Source of the DNA: Bdellovibrionales bacterium
Lineage (GTDB): Bacteria; Bdellovibrionota; UBA2428
Direction of reading: 5' to 3'
NCBI GenBank assembly: GCA_018266335.1
Contig: JAFEAR010000155.1
Span: 1-8,629 of the forward strand
Length of the DNA: 8,629 nucleotides
Position numbers and translations under genes: made by a program. Each line of letters opens with the position of its first letter. Position 1 is the stretch's first letter. Under the pieces are notes generated by a model. It had not been told where the DNA came from. It made no database searches and saw nothing but the letters and a program-made list of their open reading frames with translations. Shown here piece after piece: positions 1-6,295 of the stretch.

Positions 1-512
1 AGTTCTCGGCTCATTAAAAAGTTAACTTCCGAATGTTCAGTGCTCACTATGCAATCGCGCTCCCGGGGCAGTGCATGAGCGGGGCTAATGGAAAGTAAAA
101 TTCTTTGCCCCTCGCGAGCTGACTTGTCCTCGAGTTGCGCCAGCACCTCGGTCTTCTGCTCCCGGCTCAAGGCCACTTCGGGCTGCGCCTTATCCATTTC
201 CCGAAAAAAGCTCCGAGCCTGGCAAATATTGCTAAGACTTAGCGCACCCGATTCAATCTTAGATGCCACCTCCGGAAGCTCCGACATAAGCCGCATAGCC
301 TGAATACGCCGACCCGCGGCAGCTTCGGAGTAACTCAGCTCGTGCACGGCATATTCAAAGAGCGATGGGTACTTAAGATCCGCAAACAACTTGCGCCGCT
401 CAATCTCCTGCAAGTGTCGCAAGACTTCCATCGTAACCGCCCGCTCTTTTTGCACGAGTTCCTTGGTTGTGGACAGTAATTCCGAATCTTTCAGTGCACG
501 AATCGTGTTCAT
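1..512 (-). CDS. HNH endonuclease family protein, N-terminal part (runs off left edge)
   Basis: An open frame on the minus strand starts at ATG 512-510 and is still open at the window edge, giving 170 residues without the C-terminus. It begins MNTIRALKDSELLSTTKELV. Residues about 9-105 are helical and charged, with an ERRKLFADLKYPSLFEYA segment (38-55) and an R-R-I-Q-A-M-R-L motif (68-75). I recognise this as the DUF222-like domain that precedes a C-terminal HNH nuclease domain in proteins present in several copies per genome in Bdellovibrio and other deltaproteobacteria-like groups. The HNH motif itself would lie left of the window and cannot be seen, so nuclease activity is inferred. A TAG stop lies in frame upstream. 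A TTG codon also lies between that stop and the ATG, but ATG is preferred because it opens on the conserved domain start. No good ribosome-binding site is visible. The gene is divergent from the secreted-protein gene at 994. Confidence 0.75.
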   Translation of the reverse strand, partial: MNTIRALKDSELLSTTKELVQKERAVTMEVLRHLQEIERRKLFADLKYPSLFEYAVHELSYSEAAAGRRIQAMRLMSELPEVASKIESGALSLSNICQARSFFREMDKAQPEVALSREQKTEVLAQLEDKSAREGQRILLSISPAHALPRERDCIVSTEHSEVNFLMSRE

Positions 513-771
513 GATGAGTTCTATATCACGAGTTTTTAGAGCACTTTTTTGTAGCAACTCAGATGAAAACTAGAGTGCCGCGCAGAACGCGCCAGCGCCT
601 CACCACGCAAACTTTTGCGCGTGATGAATTATTTTTGAAAACCCAAAGCGCAATTTGCATGCAGCAGCCGGCCTATAGCGCTCAAAATCGCGTCAATAAA
701 AATCTTCAGAAAAATTTACGCCGGCGCATATTGCTCACCACGCGTGCAGATTGTCTAAGCTTGCAGGTCGC

Positions 772-793
772 GCACTACCGACGTCGATAGTGC
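772..793. promoter_or_regulatory. 22-bp near-perfect palindrome, possible operator
   Basis: The arms gcactaccg (772-780) and cgatagtgc (785-793) are complementary except at one pair, around a central acgt. The exception is C opposite A on the plus strand and U opposite G, a wobble, on the minus strand. No T-run follows on either strand, so it does not look like an intrinsic terminator. Its place in a divergent promoter region and its dyad symmetry fit a binding site for a dimeric regulator. That role is inferred; no regulator gene is in the window. Confidence 0.35.
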
Positions 794-922
794 TCTCGCC
801 ACACGGGCCTCGCCCCAAACACCCGCTTGTTACATTTCTACACAGCAACACCTATGGAACAGAAAAACCACTTCAGGCTCTGCGCAACGGGAATGGCAAA
901 ACAATCAATTCTGATGGCTCAA

Positions 923-970
923 GGCCAAACGAGAAAACTCCAAGCCGTAAACAAATTCTCGGTTTCGGCC
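923..970 (+). promoter_or_regulatory. Bulged 13-bp hairpin in the leader of the secreted-protein gene
   Basis: Bases 923-935 (ggccaaacgagaa) pair with 956-970 (ttctcggtttcggcc) to give 13 Watson-Crick pairs interrupted only by single-base bulges at 961 and 966, around a loop of about 20 bases. The hairpin ends 12 bases before the GGAGG ribosome-binding site at 983-987. It lacks a following T-run, so a leader structure affecting translation or mRNA stability is more likely than a terminator. It matches no riboswitch class that I know. Chance formation is possible. Confidence 0.35.
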
Positions 971-982
971 GATAGGTGGAGT

Positions 983-987
983 GGAGG
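983..987 (+). promoter_or_regulatory. Ribosome-binding site GGAGG
   Basis: A strong Shine-Dalgarno match lies six bases before ATG 994. It fixes the start of the secreted-protein gene at 994 rather than at the in-frame GTG at 976, which lies upstream of this site. Confidence 0.75.
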
Positions 988-993
988 CCCCTT

Positions 994-1641
994 ATGTTGG
1001 CAACTCGAGTTGTAGGTACTTTGACTATCGCGCTCGCTCTCTGCGCTTCGCTCGCACAGGCAGCCGACAACAGTTTTTTTGGAATTCCGCTCGGCACGCA
1101 AAAAACTTGTCCCCGCGCGATTTCCAAAAAACTCGTGCTCGCCGAAACCGACAAGGGAGGCAAGGAAAACGGCAACTACATGGTCATTGAGCGCAAGGCC
1201 GGCCCTAACGGCACACCCCTTTACGTGTTCTACTACTGCCTGGGGAATCCCGAGGACTTAAGCTGCGCCATTCCCTTCCGCTTTGCCAAAGTCTCGCCCA
1301 CTCCGGAACGCGACCGCGAAGCCACCGTTACTGCGAACCAATTGCGTACGGCTAAGACCTTTTTGGAACAACAAGATCGCGACTACAAACGTATGGGAAC
1401 CTTTCCGAACGGATTTCACACCGCAGAAATTCAGGCCCTGAGCGACGCCCTAGCCCTTATGGATAAAATGGATGAGCTCTGCGAACAGCATCCGCAGGGA
1501 ATGACCACCGATAAGAACATCATGATGGCTTTCCAAACGCCCCTCGAAAGCGCTTACCGCACCTACGAAGGCCTCTCAAAAATCAAACGCGGAGAAACTT
1601 TAACCAATAGTGCCGACGAACCCGTAAGGGCCAAGCACTAA
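994..1641 (+). CDS. Secreted protein of unknown function with four cysteines
   Basis: This encodes 215 residues. The N-terminus, MLATRVVGTLTIALALCASL, continues into AQA-ADN. It has one arginine, a hydrophobic core and an AQA cleavage site, so it reads as a Sec signal peptide cut after residue 23. Cys17 does not fit a lipobox because the residue before it is Leu. The mature part has four cysteines (39, 82, 91, 163), enough for two disulfides in the periplasm or outside the cell. A central YVFYYC stretch (77-82) suggests a beta strand, and residues 113-165 look helical and charged. The last 20 or so residues are polar. I do not recognise a family and assign no function. The start is set by GGAGG at 983-987. 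The gene stands alone, and its TAA (1639-1641) overlaps the TAG (1640-1638) of convergent prfC, leaving no room for a terminator between the two. Confidence 0.85.
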   Translation: MLATRVVGTLTIALALCASLAQAADNSFFGIPLGTQKTCPRAISKKLVLAETDKGGKENGNYMVIERKAGPNGTPLYVFYYCLGNPEDLSCAIPFRFAKVSPTPERDREATVTANQLRTAKTFLEQQDRDYKRMGTFPNGFHTAEIQALSDALALMDKMDELCEQHPQGMTTDKNIMMAFQTPLESAYRTYEGLSKIKRGETLTNSADEPVRAKH

Positions 1642-3287
1642 GTCGACGCGTGCTCGCGCACCGCAAGCTCGGCCGCAAAGCTGTTGGGGTACCACTGCAC
1701 GGAATCCGGTGCATTCTTACGAATGTAATTAAGTTCCCATTCGGACTGGCACAGCGCCACCCAGTGGTCATGCGCATCTTTCACCAACGGCACGCGCCAA
1801 TCGAGCGAGCGAATATCGAGTTTGGGATCGTGACACACAATCCAATTGGCGTGCGTGTACGGCATGCGATCGAGCGTGGCATCCACGTTGTACTCGTCCT
1901 TTAGGCGGAACATCATCACGTCAAATTGCAGCGAGCCCACCACGCCCAGAATAGGATCCTGCAACCCCACGTGCGGCTCGATGAAGAGCTGCACGAGGCC
2001 CTCTTCCGACAACTGCTCGATGCCCTTCTGCAATTGCTTGCGCTTGAGCGGATCGCGCAAACGCACGCGGCCAAAGCTTTCGGGCGAGAACTGCGGAATG
2101 CCTTCGAACTTCACCGCCGGCCCCGTAAACACGGTGTCGCCAATCTTAAAGTGTCCGGGATCGTGAATGCCCACGATGTCGCCGCCGAAGGCCTCGTTCA
2201 CCGTGGTGCGGTCCTGCGCCATGAACTGCTTAGCGTGCGACAAGCGAATGGTTTTACCCAAACGTGCGTGCTTGACATCCATGTCGCGCTCGAAACGGCC
2301 GGAGCACAAACGCAAAAAAGCAATGCGGTCGCGGTGGGCCTTGTCCATGTTGGCCTGAATTTTAAACACGAAACCCGAGAAACGTTTTTCATCGGGCTGC
2401 ACGGGTGCGGGGAGCGCATCCTTAGCGCTGGGGCCGGGCGCGAGGTCCGCAAAAATATCTAGGAAGGTAAGCACCCCGAAGTTGTTACGCGCGCTACCAA
2501 AAACGGCGGGCGTGAGCTCGCCACGCAAAAAAGCTTCGCGGTCAAAGGGCCCCACGGCACCTTCAAGCAAATCAATTTCATCGATGAGCGTTTTCTGCTG
2601 TTCGGCATCGACGTACTTCAACAGCTCGGGGCTATTGGGTTCGCACTTCAAAGTTTCCAGACCCGCCCGCTGCCCGGCTTTTTCTGCCGGCGTGAAAAAC
2701 TGAAACTCACGCTTAATGCGGTGATACACCCCCTTAAAGGAGGGGCCCATGCCCACTGGCCACGTGAGCGGGTTCCAATCGATGTTAAGAATTTTTTGGA
2801 GCTCTTCGAGAAGTTCAAAGGGGTGTCTTCCTTCGCGGTCCATCTTGTTCACGAAGGTAAAGATGGGAATTTTGCGCAGGCGGCAGACCTCGAAGAGCTT
2901 GCGCGTCTGCGCCTCTACGCCCTTGGCGGCGTCAATTACCATCACCGCGGCATCCGCCGCCATGAGCGTGCGGTAGGTGTCTTCGCTGAAATCTTGGTGA
3001 CCGGGGGTGTCGAGCAGGTTCACATGCAAGCCACGGTACTCGAACTGGAGCACGCTCGAGCTCACCGAAATGCCACGTTGTTGCTCCAGCGCCATCCAAT
3101 CGGAAGTTGTCTTGCGCCGCTGCGCTTTGGCCTTTACTTCGCCGGCCTCGCGAATCGCCCCGCAATAAAGCAAAACCTTTTCGGTGAGCGTTGTTTTACC
3201 GGCGTCGGGGTGCGAAATAATCGCAAAGGTGCGACGTTTTGCAACTTCGGAAGGTATCAGGGCATCCCGCTCGGCAGACATGGCCAT
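1638..3287 (-). CDS. prfC: Peptide chain release factor 3 (RF3)
   Basis: RF3 is a cytoplasmic translational GTPase that helps RF1 and RF2 leave the ribosome after peptide release. The 549-residue product is close to the 529 residues of E. coli RF3. The G domain shows the P-loop SHPDAGKTT (25-33), a switch I-like RGISVSSS (71-78), DTPGH (93-97) and NKMD (147-150). The later segment GFVFKIQANMDKAHRDRIAF followed by LRLCSGRF is the start of the RF3-type domain II, which separates it from EF-G. Start choice is uncertain: ATG at 3287 has GGTAGG about three bases upstream, while the second ATG at 3281 has the same site about nine bases upstream, so a product two residues shorter is possible. The gene is divergent from the ferredoxin gene. 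It ends in a four-base tail-to-tail overlap with the secreted-protein gene, so the two transcripts probably read into each other. Confidence 0.96.
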   Translation of the reverse strand: MAMSAERDALIPSEVAKRRTFAIISHPDAGKTTLTEKVLLYCGAIREAGEVKAKAQRRKTTSDWMALEQQRGISVSSSVLQFEYRGLHVNLLDTPGHQDFSEDTYRTLMAADAAVMVIDAAKGVEAQTRKLFEVCRLRKIPIFTFVNKMDREGRHPFELLEELQKILNIDWNPLTWPVGMGPSFKGVYHRIKREFQFFTPAEKAGQRAGLETLKCEPNSPELLKYVDAEQQKTLIDEIDLLEGAVGPFDREAFLRGELTPAVFGSARNNFGVLTFLDIFADLAPGPSAKDALPAPVQPDEKRFSGFVFKIQANMDKAHRDRIAFLRLCSGRFERDMDVKHARLGKTIRLSHAKQFMAQDRTTVNEAFGGDIVGIHDPGHFKIGDTVFTGPAVKFEGIPQFSPESFGRVRLRDPLKRKQLQKGIEQLSEEGLVQLFIEPHVGLQDPILGVVGSLQFDVMMFRLKDEYNVDATLDRMPYTHANWIVCHDPKLDIRSLDWRVPLVKDAHDHWVALCQSEWELNYIRKNAPDSVQWYPNSFAAELAVREHAST

Positions 3288-3373
3288 GTACCTACCAGGA
3301 TGTGCCCGAATTCGAAAGCTTTCCGGACTTTCAACTTGAGGCTCGCGCAGGGGGCGTCTACGTTAGAAGCACC
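3288..3373. promoter_or_regulatory. Divergent promoter region between prfC and the ferredoxin gene
   Basis: These 86 bp must supply promoters for both genes. A perfect 10-bp palindrome, gaaagctttc, lies at 3314-3323. On the minus strand TTGAAA (3334-3329) resembles a -35 box, but no good -10 box sits at the right spacing. On the plus strand TTGAGG (3336-3341) and TACGTT (3359-3364) are 17 bases apart but a weak match. Specific promoter calls are not secure. Confidence 0.4.
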
Positions 3374-3781
3374 ATGGGCGGCACCAATCCATATCTACCC
3401 GAGCGTAAAGTACCCAAGGCCACCAAGCCCTTTAAGGTGACCTTCATGCCCATGAACAAGACCATCGAAGTCGATCCGGCCAAGATTCCCTACGATGACA
3501 ATGGTCTGCCCGGCAGCCTGCTCGACATTGCCATGGCCCACGGAATTAACATTGATCATGCCTGCGGCGGGGTCTCGGCCTGCTCCACTTGCCACGTGCA
3601 CGTGCGCAAGGGCCTCAAGACTTGCAATGAAGCCATCGACGAAGAGCTGGACCAGCTCGACAACGCCCCCAAAACCAGCTTTGACTCGCGCCTGGCCTGC
3701 CAGTGCGTAGCCAACGGCAGCGAAGATTTGGTCGTAGAAATTCCCGGCTGGAACCGCAACGCGGTCAGCGAAGGCCACTGA
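3374..3781 (+). CDS. Adrenodoxin-type 2Fe-2S ferredoxin
   Basis: A soluble electron carrier of 135 residues. The cluster ligands are Cys64, Cys70 and Cys73, in the motif ACGGVSACSTCHV (C-x5-C-x2-C), and Cys109 in RLACQC. The gap of 36 residues from the third to the fourth ligand equals that of E. coli Fdx. Two other cysteines (84, 111) lie outside the ligand pattern. The vertebrate-type/Isc-type family supplies electrons during iron-sulfur cluster assembly, and the convergent cyaY gene 19 bp away supports that role. Some members instead serve P450 enzymes, but none is encoded here. Residues 1-19 precede the ferredoxin fold and are somewhat longer than in E. coli Fdx. The frame stays open to 3239, but the upstream part overlaps the prfC start and no ATG, GTG or TTG codon lies in frame between 3287 and 3374, so ATG 3374 is the best start. 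Its ribosome-binding site is weak (a GAAG about four bases upstream). Confidence 0.9.
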   Translation: MGGTNPYLPERKVPKATKPFKVTFMPMNKTIEVDPAKIPYDDNGLPGSLLDIAMAHGINIDHACGGVSACSTCHVHVRKGLKTCNEAIDEELDQLDNAPKTSFDSRLACQCVANGSEDLVVEIPGWNRNAVSEGH

Positions 3782-3800
3782 GCCTGTCCGAATAACCCAC

Positions 3801-4130
3801 TTAACTCAGACGAATCGCCTGCCCACTCAGCTGGCTCAACACCTCGGAGGTGTAACTCAGCACTTCGCGGCCCTGCCCCTTGTCGTCTAGCCAGCGCTGC
3901 GTTTCAGCTTCAAAACTAAAATGCAGAGCAATCCCTTTAGATGCCACGGCCAGCCAGATTTGCTTCACGGGCGGCTGAGGGCTCAGAATCGTCTTCTGCC
4001 CCTTGGCCACAATGGTCAGCGTGCCCTGGCTGAGTTCGGCCTCGACCACATCGGGGTCCATAGCGTCGATGGTTTTAAGCACGCGCTCGAAGAGCTCACG
4101 AACGCGTGCGCGGTATTCTTTGTCATCCAT
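3801..4130 (-). CDS. cyaY: Bacterial frataxin, iron-sulfur assembly protein CyaY
   Basis: CyaY binds iron and tunes the cysteine desulfurase IscS during iron-sulfur cluster assembly in the cytoplasm. The 109-residue product is close to the 106 of E. coli CyaY. The first helix carries an acidic face (D2, D3, E5, E12, E15, D22, D25, D27), which matches the iron-binding ridge of the family. The sheet follows: VEAELSQGTLTIV (29-41), then the signature SPQPPVKQIWLA (50-61) with Trp59, then ALHFSF (68-73) and RWLDD (79-83). The canonical Asn of the signature is Ser50 here. ATG 4130 is preferred over a TTG three codons earlier. The ATG starts one base after the TAG of the upstream M3 peptidase gene and lacks a clear ribosome-binding site, so translation is probably coupled to the peptidase gene. 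The gene converges on the ferredoxin gene. Confidence 0.94.
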   Translation of the reverse strand: MDDKEYRARVRELFERVLKTIDAMDPDVVEAELSQGTLTIVAKGQKTILSPQPPVKQIWLAVASKGIALHFSFEAETQRWLDDKGQGREVLSYTSEVLSQLSGQAIRLS

Positions 4131-4131
4131 A

Positions 4132-6195
4132 CTAAGCAATCAACCCGTCGCGGCGTAGCAGCGCTAAGGGATCGGGCTCGCGACCACGGAAGCGCTTGTA
4201 AAGCTCCATGGGATGATCCGTCCCTCCGCGAGAGAGAATCTCGCGCCGCAGTTTGGTGGCCACTTCCACGTCGTAAAGGCCGCGCTCCTTGAAATATTCA
4301 AAGGCATCGGCTTCGAGCACTTCGGCCCACTTGTAGCTGTAGTAACCGGCCGAATATCCGCCGGCAAAAATATGCGCAAAGGACGTCGAAGCACTCGTGC
4401 CCGGCACCTTCGGCAACACGCGAGTGCGATCCATAATTTGCGTTTCAAAGGCTTCCACATCGTCGCCAATACTGCGCGGATCCGAAGCGTGCCACGCCAT
4501 ATCGAGGAGCGCGAAGGAAACCTGCCGCATGGTCTGGTAACCGGCCAAGTAAGTGGCCGAGGCTTTGACCTTCGCCATGAGCTCGGTCGGCATTTTTTCG
4601 CCCGTCTGGTAGTGGAAAGCGAAAGTGTCGAGTACTTCTTTTTCGAGCACCCAGTTTTCCATGAGCTGCGAAGGCAACTCTACAAAGTCCCAGTAAACGT
4701 TCGTGCCGGCAATGGAGCGGTAGGTGCACTCAGAGAGCAATCCGTGCAGCGCATGCCCAAACTCGTGGTACAGGGTGCGCACTTCATCAAAACTCAGGAG
4801 CGAAGGCTTGCCCGGCAAGGGCTTGGTGAAGTTGCACACAATGCTCACGTGCGGCCGGCGAATTTGCCCGCCAAAGTAACCTTGCTCGCGAAGCGGCGTC
4901 ATCCACGCGCCGCCCTTCTTGGTGGGCCGCGGGAAAAAGTCGGCGTAGAAGAGTCCGACGAGCGAATTTTTTACCTTGTCGTGCACTTCGTACACCGTGA
5001 CGTCCGGATGGTAGATGGGAATGTTCTGCGCCGGCCGGAACTCAATGCCGAAGAGCTTGGACGCGTGCTCGAAGGCGCCCTTAATAACGTTCTCGAGCAC
5101 GAAGTACGGACGCAATTCTTCATCGTTGAACTTAAAGCGCTTCTCTTTGAGTTTTTCCGAGTAGTAAGCAAAATCCCACGGCATGATTTCCATGAGGAAG
5201 TCGCGATCCTTCGCAAAGGCCTTCACGTCGGCCACTTCGCGCTGTGCCGCCGGCATAGCGGCGGAGAGCATTTTATCCAGAAAGTTAATGACCTGCTGGT
5301 GCGTGCCCGCCATGCGCTCCTCGAGCACGTAGTCCGCGTGCGTGCCGAAGCCTAAAAGCTGAGCACGCTCGTGCCGCAAACGCACAATGTCCGACAGCAC
5401 TCCACGGTTATCAAACTCGCCCGAGGTCGCCCGGCTCTGGTAAGCGCGCCAAAGTTTTTCGCGCAACGCGCGGTTATCCGCGTAAGTCAGAAAAGGAATG
5501 AAGCTCGTGGCCTCGAGCGTAAAGATCCAGCTCGCAGCCTTGCCCTTTTTCTTGGCCGCCGCCGAGGCTTCCTCGATGGCTGACTCCGGCAGGCCGCGCA
5601 GTTCCGAAGGATCGGTGATTTCCATTTCGAAGGCATAGGTGGCCTTAAGGAGATTTTCGGAAAACTGCGGCCCTAACTTGGCCAGCTCAATGTCGATTTC
5701 CTTCAGACGCGTTTTGGCGCTTTCACCGAGCAACGCTCCGTTGCGCGAGAAATTGCGGTACGCGCGCTCGAGCAACCGCGATTGCTCCTGATTCAAAGCC
5801 AAGCTCGCCTTACGATCGTGCAGCGATTTGATACGCGCAAAAATCTTTTCGTCCAAAATAATTTCGTTGGCGAAGGCGGCCACGCGTGGAGAAATATCCT
5901 TGGCCAGCGCATGAAAAGCTTCGTCCGCTTCGGCGCTTAGCAAATTAAAGAAAGTCTCCACCACCAGATCGAGTTGCTCCGAAGCCGTCTCCAAAGCTAG
6001 CAAAGTGTTTTCAAAGGTGGGTGTGTCCGTAGCCTTACGAATTTGATCCAACCGACCACGCGCCAGCTGCATAGAAGCTTCCAGTGCCGGCAAAAAATGC
6101 TCCTGCTTGAGGAGGTCAAAGGGCAAGGCCTCGTGGGGAGCGCGAAGCGGGCTAAGTAGAGGATTCTGTTGAGAGTTCGGGGCATCATTCGACAT
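4132..6195 (-). CDS. prlC: M3 family oligopeptidase (OpdA/Dcp type)
   Basis: A zinc metallopeptidase of 687 residues that should cut short peptides in the cytoplasm. E. coli OpdA (PrlC) has 680 residues and Dcp 681. The zinc site is intact: HEFGH at 477-481, with the third ligand Glu506 in WDFVELPSQ, 29 residues after the first His as in other M3 enzymes. Near the C-terminus, GGYSAGYYSYKWAEV matches the Tyr/Gly-rich substrate-binding loop of the family. The N-terminal helical part, including PTFENTLLALE (around 59-69), is also typical. No signal peptide is present. OpdA (oligopeptidase A) and Dcp (dipeptidyl carboxypeptidase) are hard to tell apart by eye, so the symbol is tentative while the family is sure. 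The start ATG has a weak AGG eight bases upstream. It is the first gene of a two-gene unit with cyaY and is divergent from the merC-like operon. Confidence 0.95.
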   Translation of the reverse strand: MSNDAPNSQQNPLLSPLRAPHEALPFDLLKQEHFLPALEASMQLARGRLDQIRKATDTPTFENTLLALETASEQLDLVVETFFNLLSAEADEAFHALAKDISPRVAAFANEIILDEKIFARIKSLHDRKASLALNQEQSRLLERAYRNFSRNGALLGESAKTRLKEIDIELAKLGPQFSENLLKATYAFEMEITDPSELRGLPESAIEEASAAAKKKGKAASWIFTLEATSFIPFLTYADNRALREKLWRAYQSRATSGEFDNRGVLSDIVRLRHERAQLLGFGTHADYVLEERMAGTHQQVINFLDKMLSAAMPAAQREVADVKAFAKDRDFLMEIMPWDFAYYSEKLKEKRFKFNDEELRPYFVLENVIKGAFEHASKLFGIEFRPAQNIPIYHPDVTVYEVHDKVKNSLVGLFYADFFPRPTKKGGAWMTPLREQGYFGGQIRRPHVSIVCNFTKPLPGKPSLLSFDEVRTLYHEFGHALHGLLSECTYRSIAGTNVYWDFVELPSQLMENWVLEKEVLDTFAFHYQTGEKMPTELMAKVKASATYLAGYQTMRQVSFALLDMAWHASDPRSIGDDVEAFETQIMDRTRVLPKVPGTSASTSFAHIFAGGYSAGYYSYKWAEVLEADAFEYFKERGLYDVEVATKLRREILSRGGTDHPMELYKRFRGREPDPLALLRRDGLIA

Positions 6196-6295
6196 GGCGC
6201 TAGCCTAGCAGGCCCCGCCCCAACTCCCAAGTCAGAGACCCGACATGTTTTCTTCTGGTGTGGCCCGGTGCAGACACGTAAAATGCCCCTTCACT
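6196..6295. promoter_or_regulatory. Divergent promoter region between the M3 peptidase and the MerC-domain operon
   Basis: This 100-bp gap must carry promoters in both directions. A TAAAAT at 6279-6284 resembles a -10 box for the plus-strand operon, but the bases at the -35 position (6256-6261) are a poor match. If this -10 is real, transcription would begin about five bases before ATG 6296, giving a nearly leaderless mRNA. A short inverted repeat, gctagcctagc, lies at 6199-6209 over the start region of the peptidase gene. Confidence 0.35.

Larger units (their letters stand above)
513..993. other. Divergent intergenic region, 481 bp, no gene found
   Basis: This gap separates the minus-strand HNH-family gene from the plus-strand gene at 994, so it should hold both promoters. 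Short open frames cross it, but none has a ribosome-binding site or a recognisable protein. It is AT-richer than its flanks around 610-720. Two structures stand out: a 22-bp near-palindrome at 772-793 and a bulged hairpin at 923-970. I found no convincing -35/-10 pair and no tRNA. I also found no riboswitch that I could match to a known consensus. Confidence 0.6.

Noticed and set aside
827..858. TTGTTA and TATGGA as a promoter
   Set aside because: The spacing is 20 bases and the -10 match is poor.
563..975. Short open frames in the divergent intergenic region
   Set aside because: They overlap one another in several frames, lack ribosome-binding sites and show no protein-like composition.
880..985. 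Possible riboswitch (c-di-GMP-I or cobalamin type) in the leader
   Set aside because: Fragments such as GGCAAA look suggestive, but the conserved cores and helix order of these classes could not be fitted. Only the local hairpin is supported.
976..993. GTG start for the secreted protein
   Set aside because: The GGAGG at 983-987 lies downstream of it and serves ATG 994, which also gives a well-formed signal peptide.
3239..3373. Upstream extension of the ferredoxin frame
   Set aside because: It would overlap the prfC coding start, has no sensible ribosome-binding site, and ferredoxins of this family do not carry such an extension.
2721..3440. Open frame of 239 codons on the plus strand opposite prfC and reaching past its start
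   Set aside because: Most of it is antisense to the RF3 G domain, and its end overlaps the true ferredoxin gene in another frame.
3778..3809. ctgag/ctcag inverted repeat between the ferredoxin and cyaY stops as a bidirectional terminator
   Set aside because: Only five pairs around a 22-base loop, with no T-run on either side.
4213..5355. Open frame of 380 codons on the plus strand opposite the M3 peptidase gene
   Set aside because: It lies wholly antisense to a gene with an intact zinc motif. The translation is rich in Arg and His, with no recognisable domain, as expected from reading a biased codon set backwards.
6245..6295. Earlier ATG for the MerC-domain protein
   Set aside because: The added residues are unlike a membrane-protein N-terminus, and no ribosome-binding site precedes the codon.
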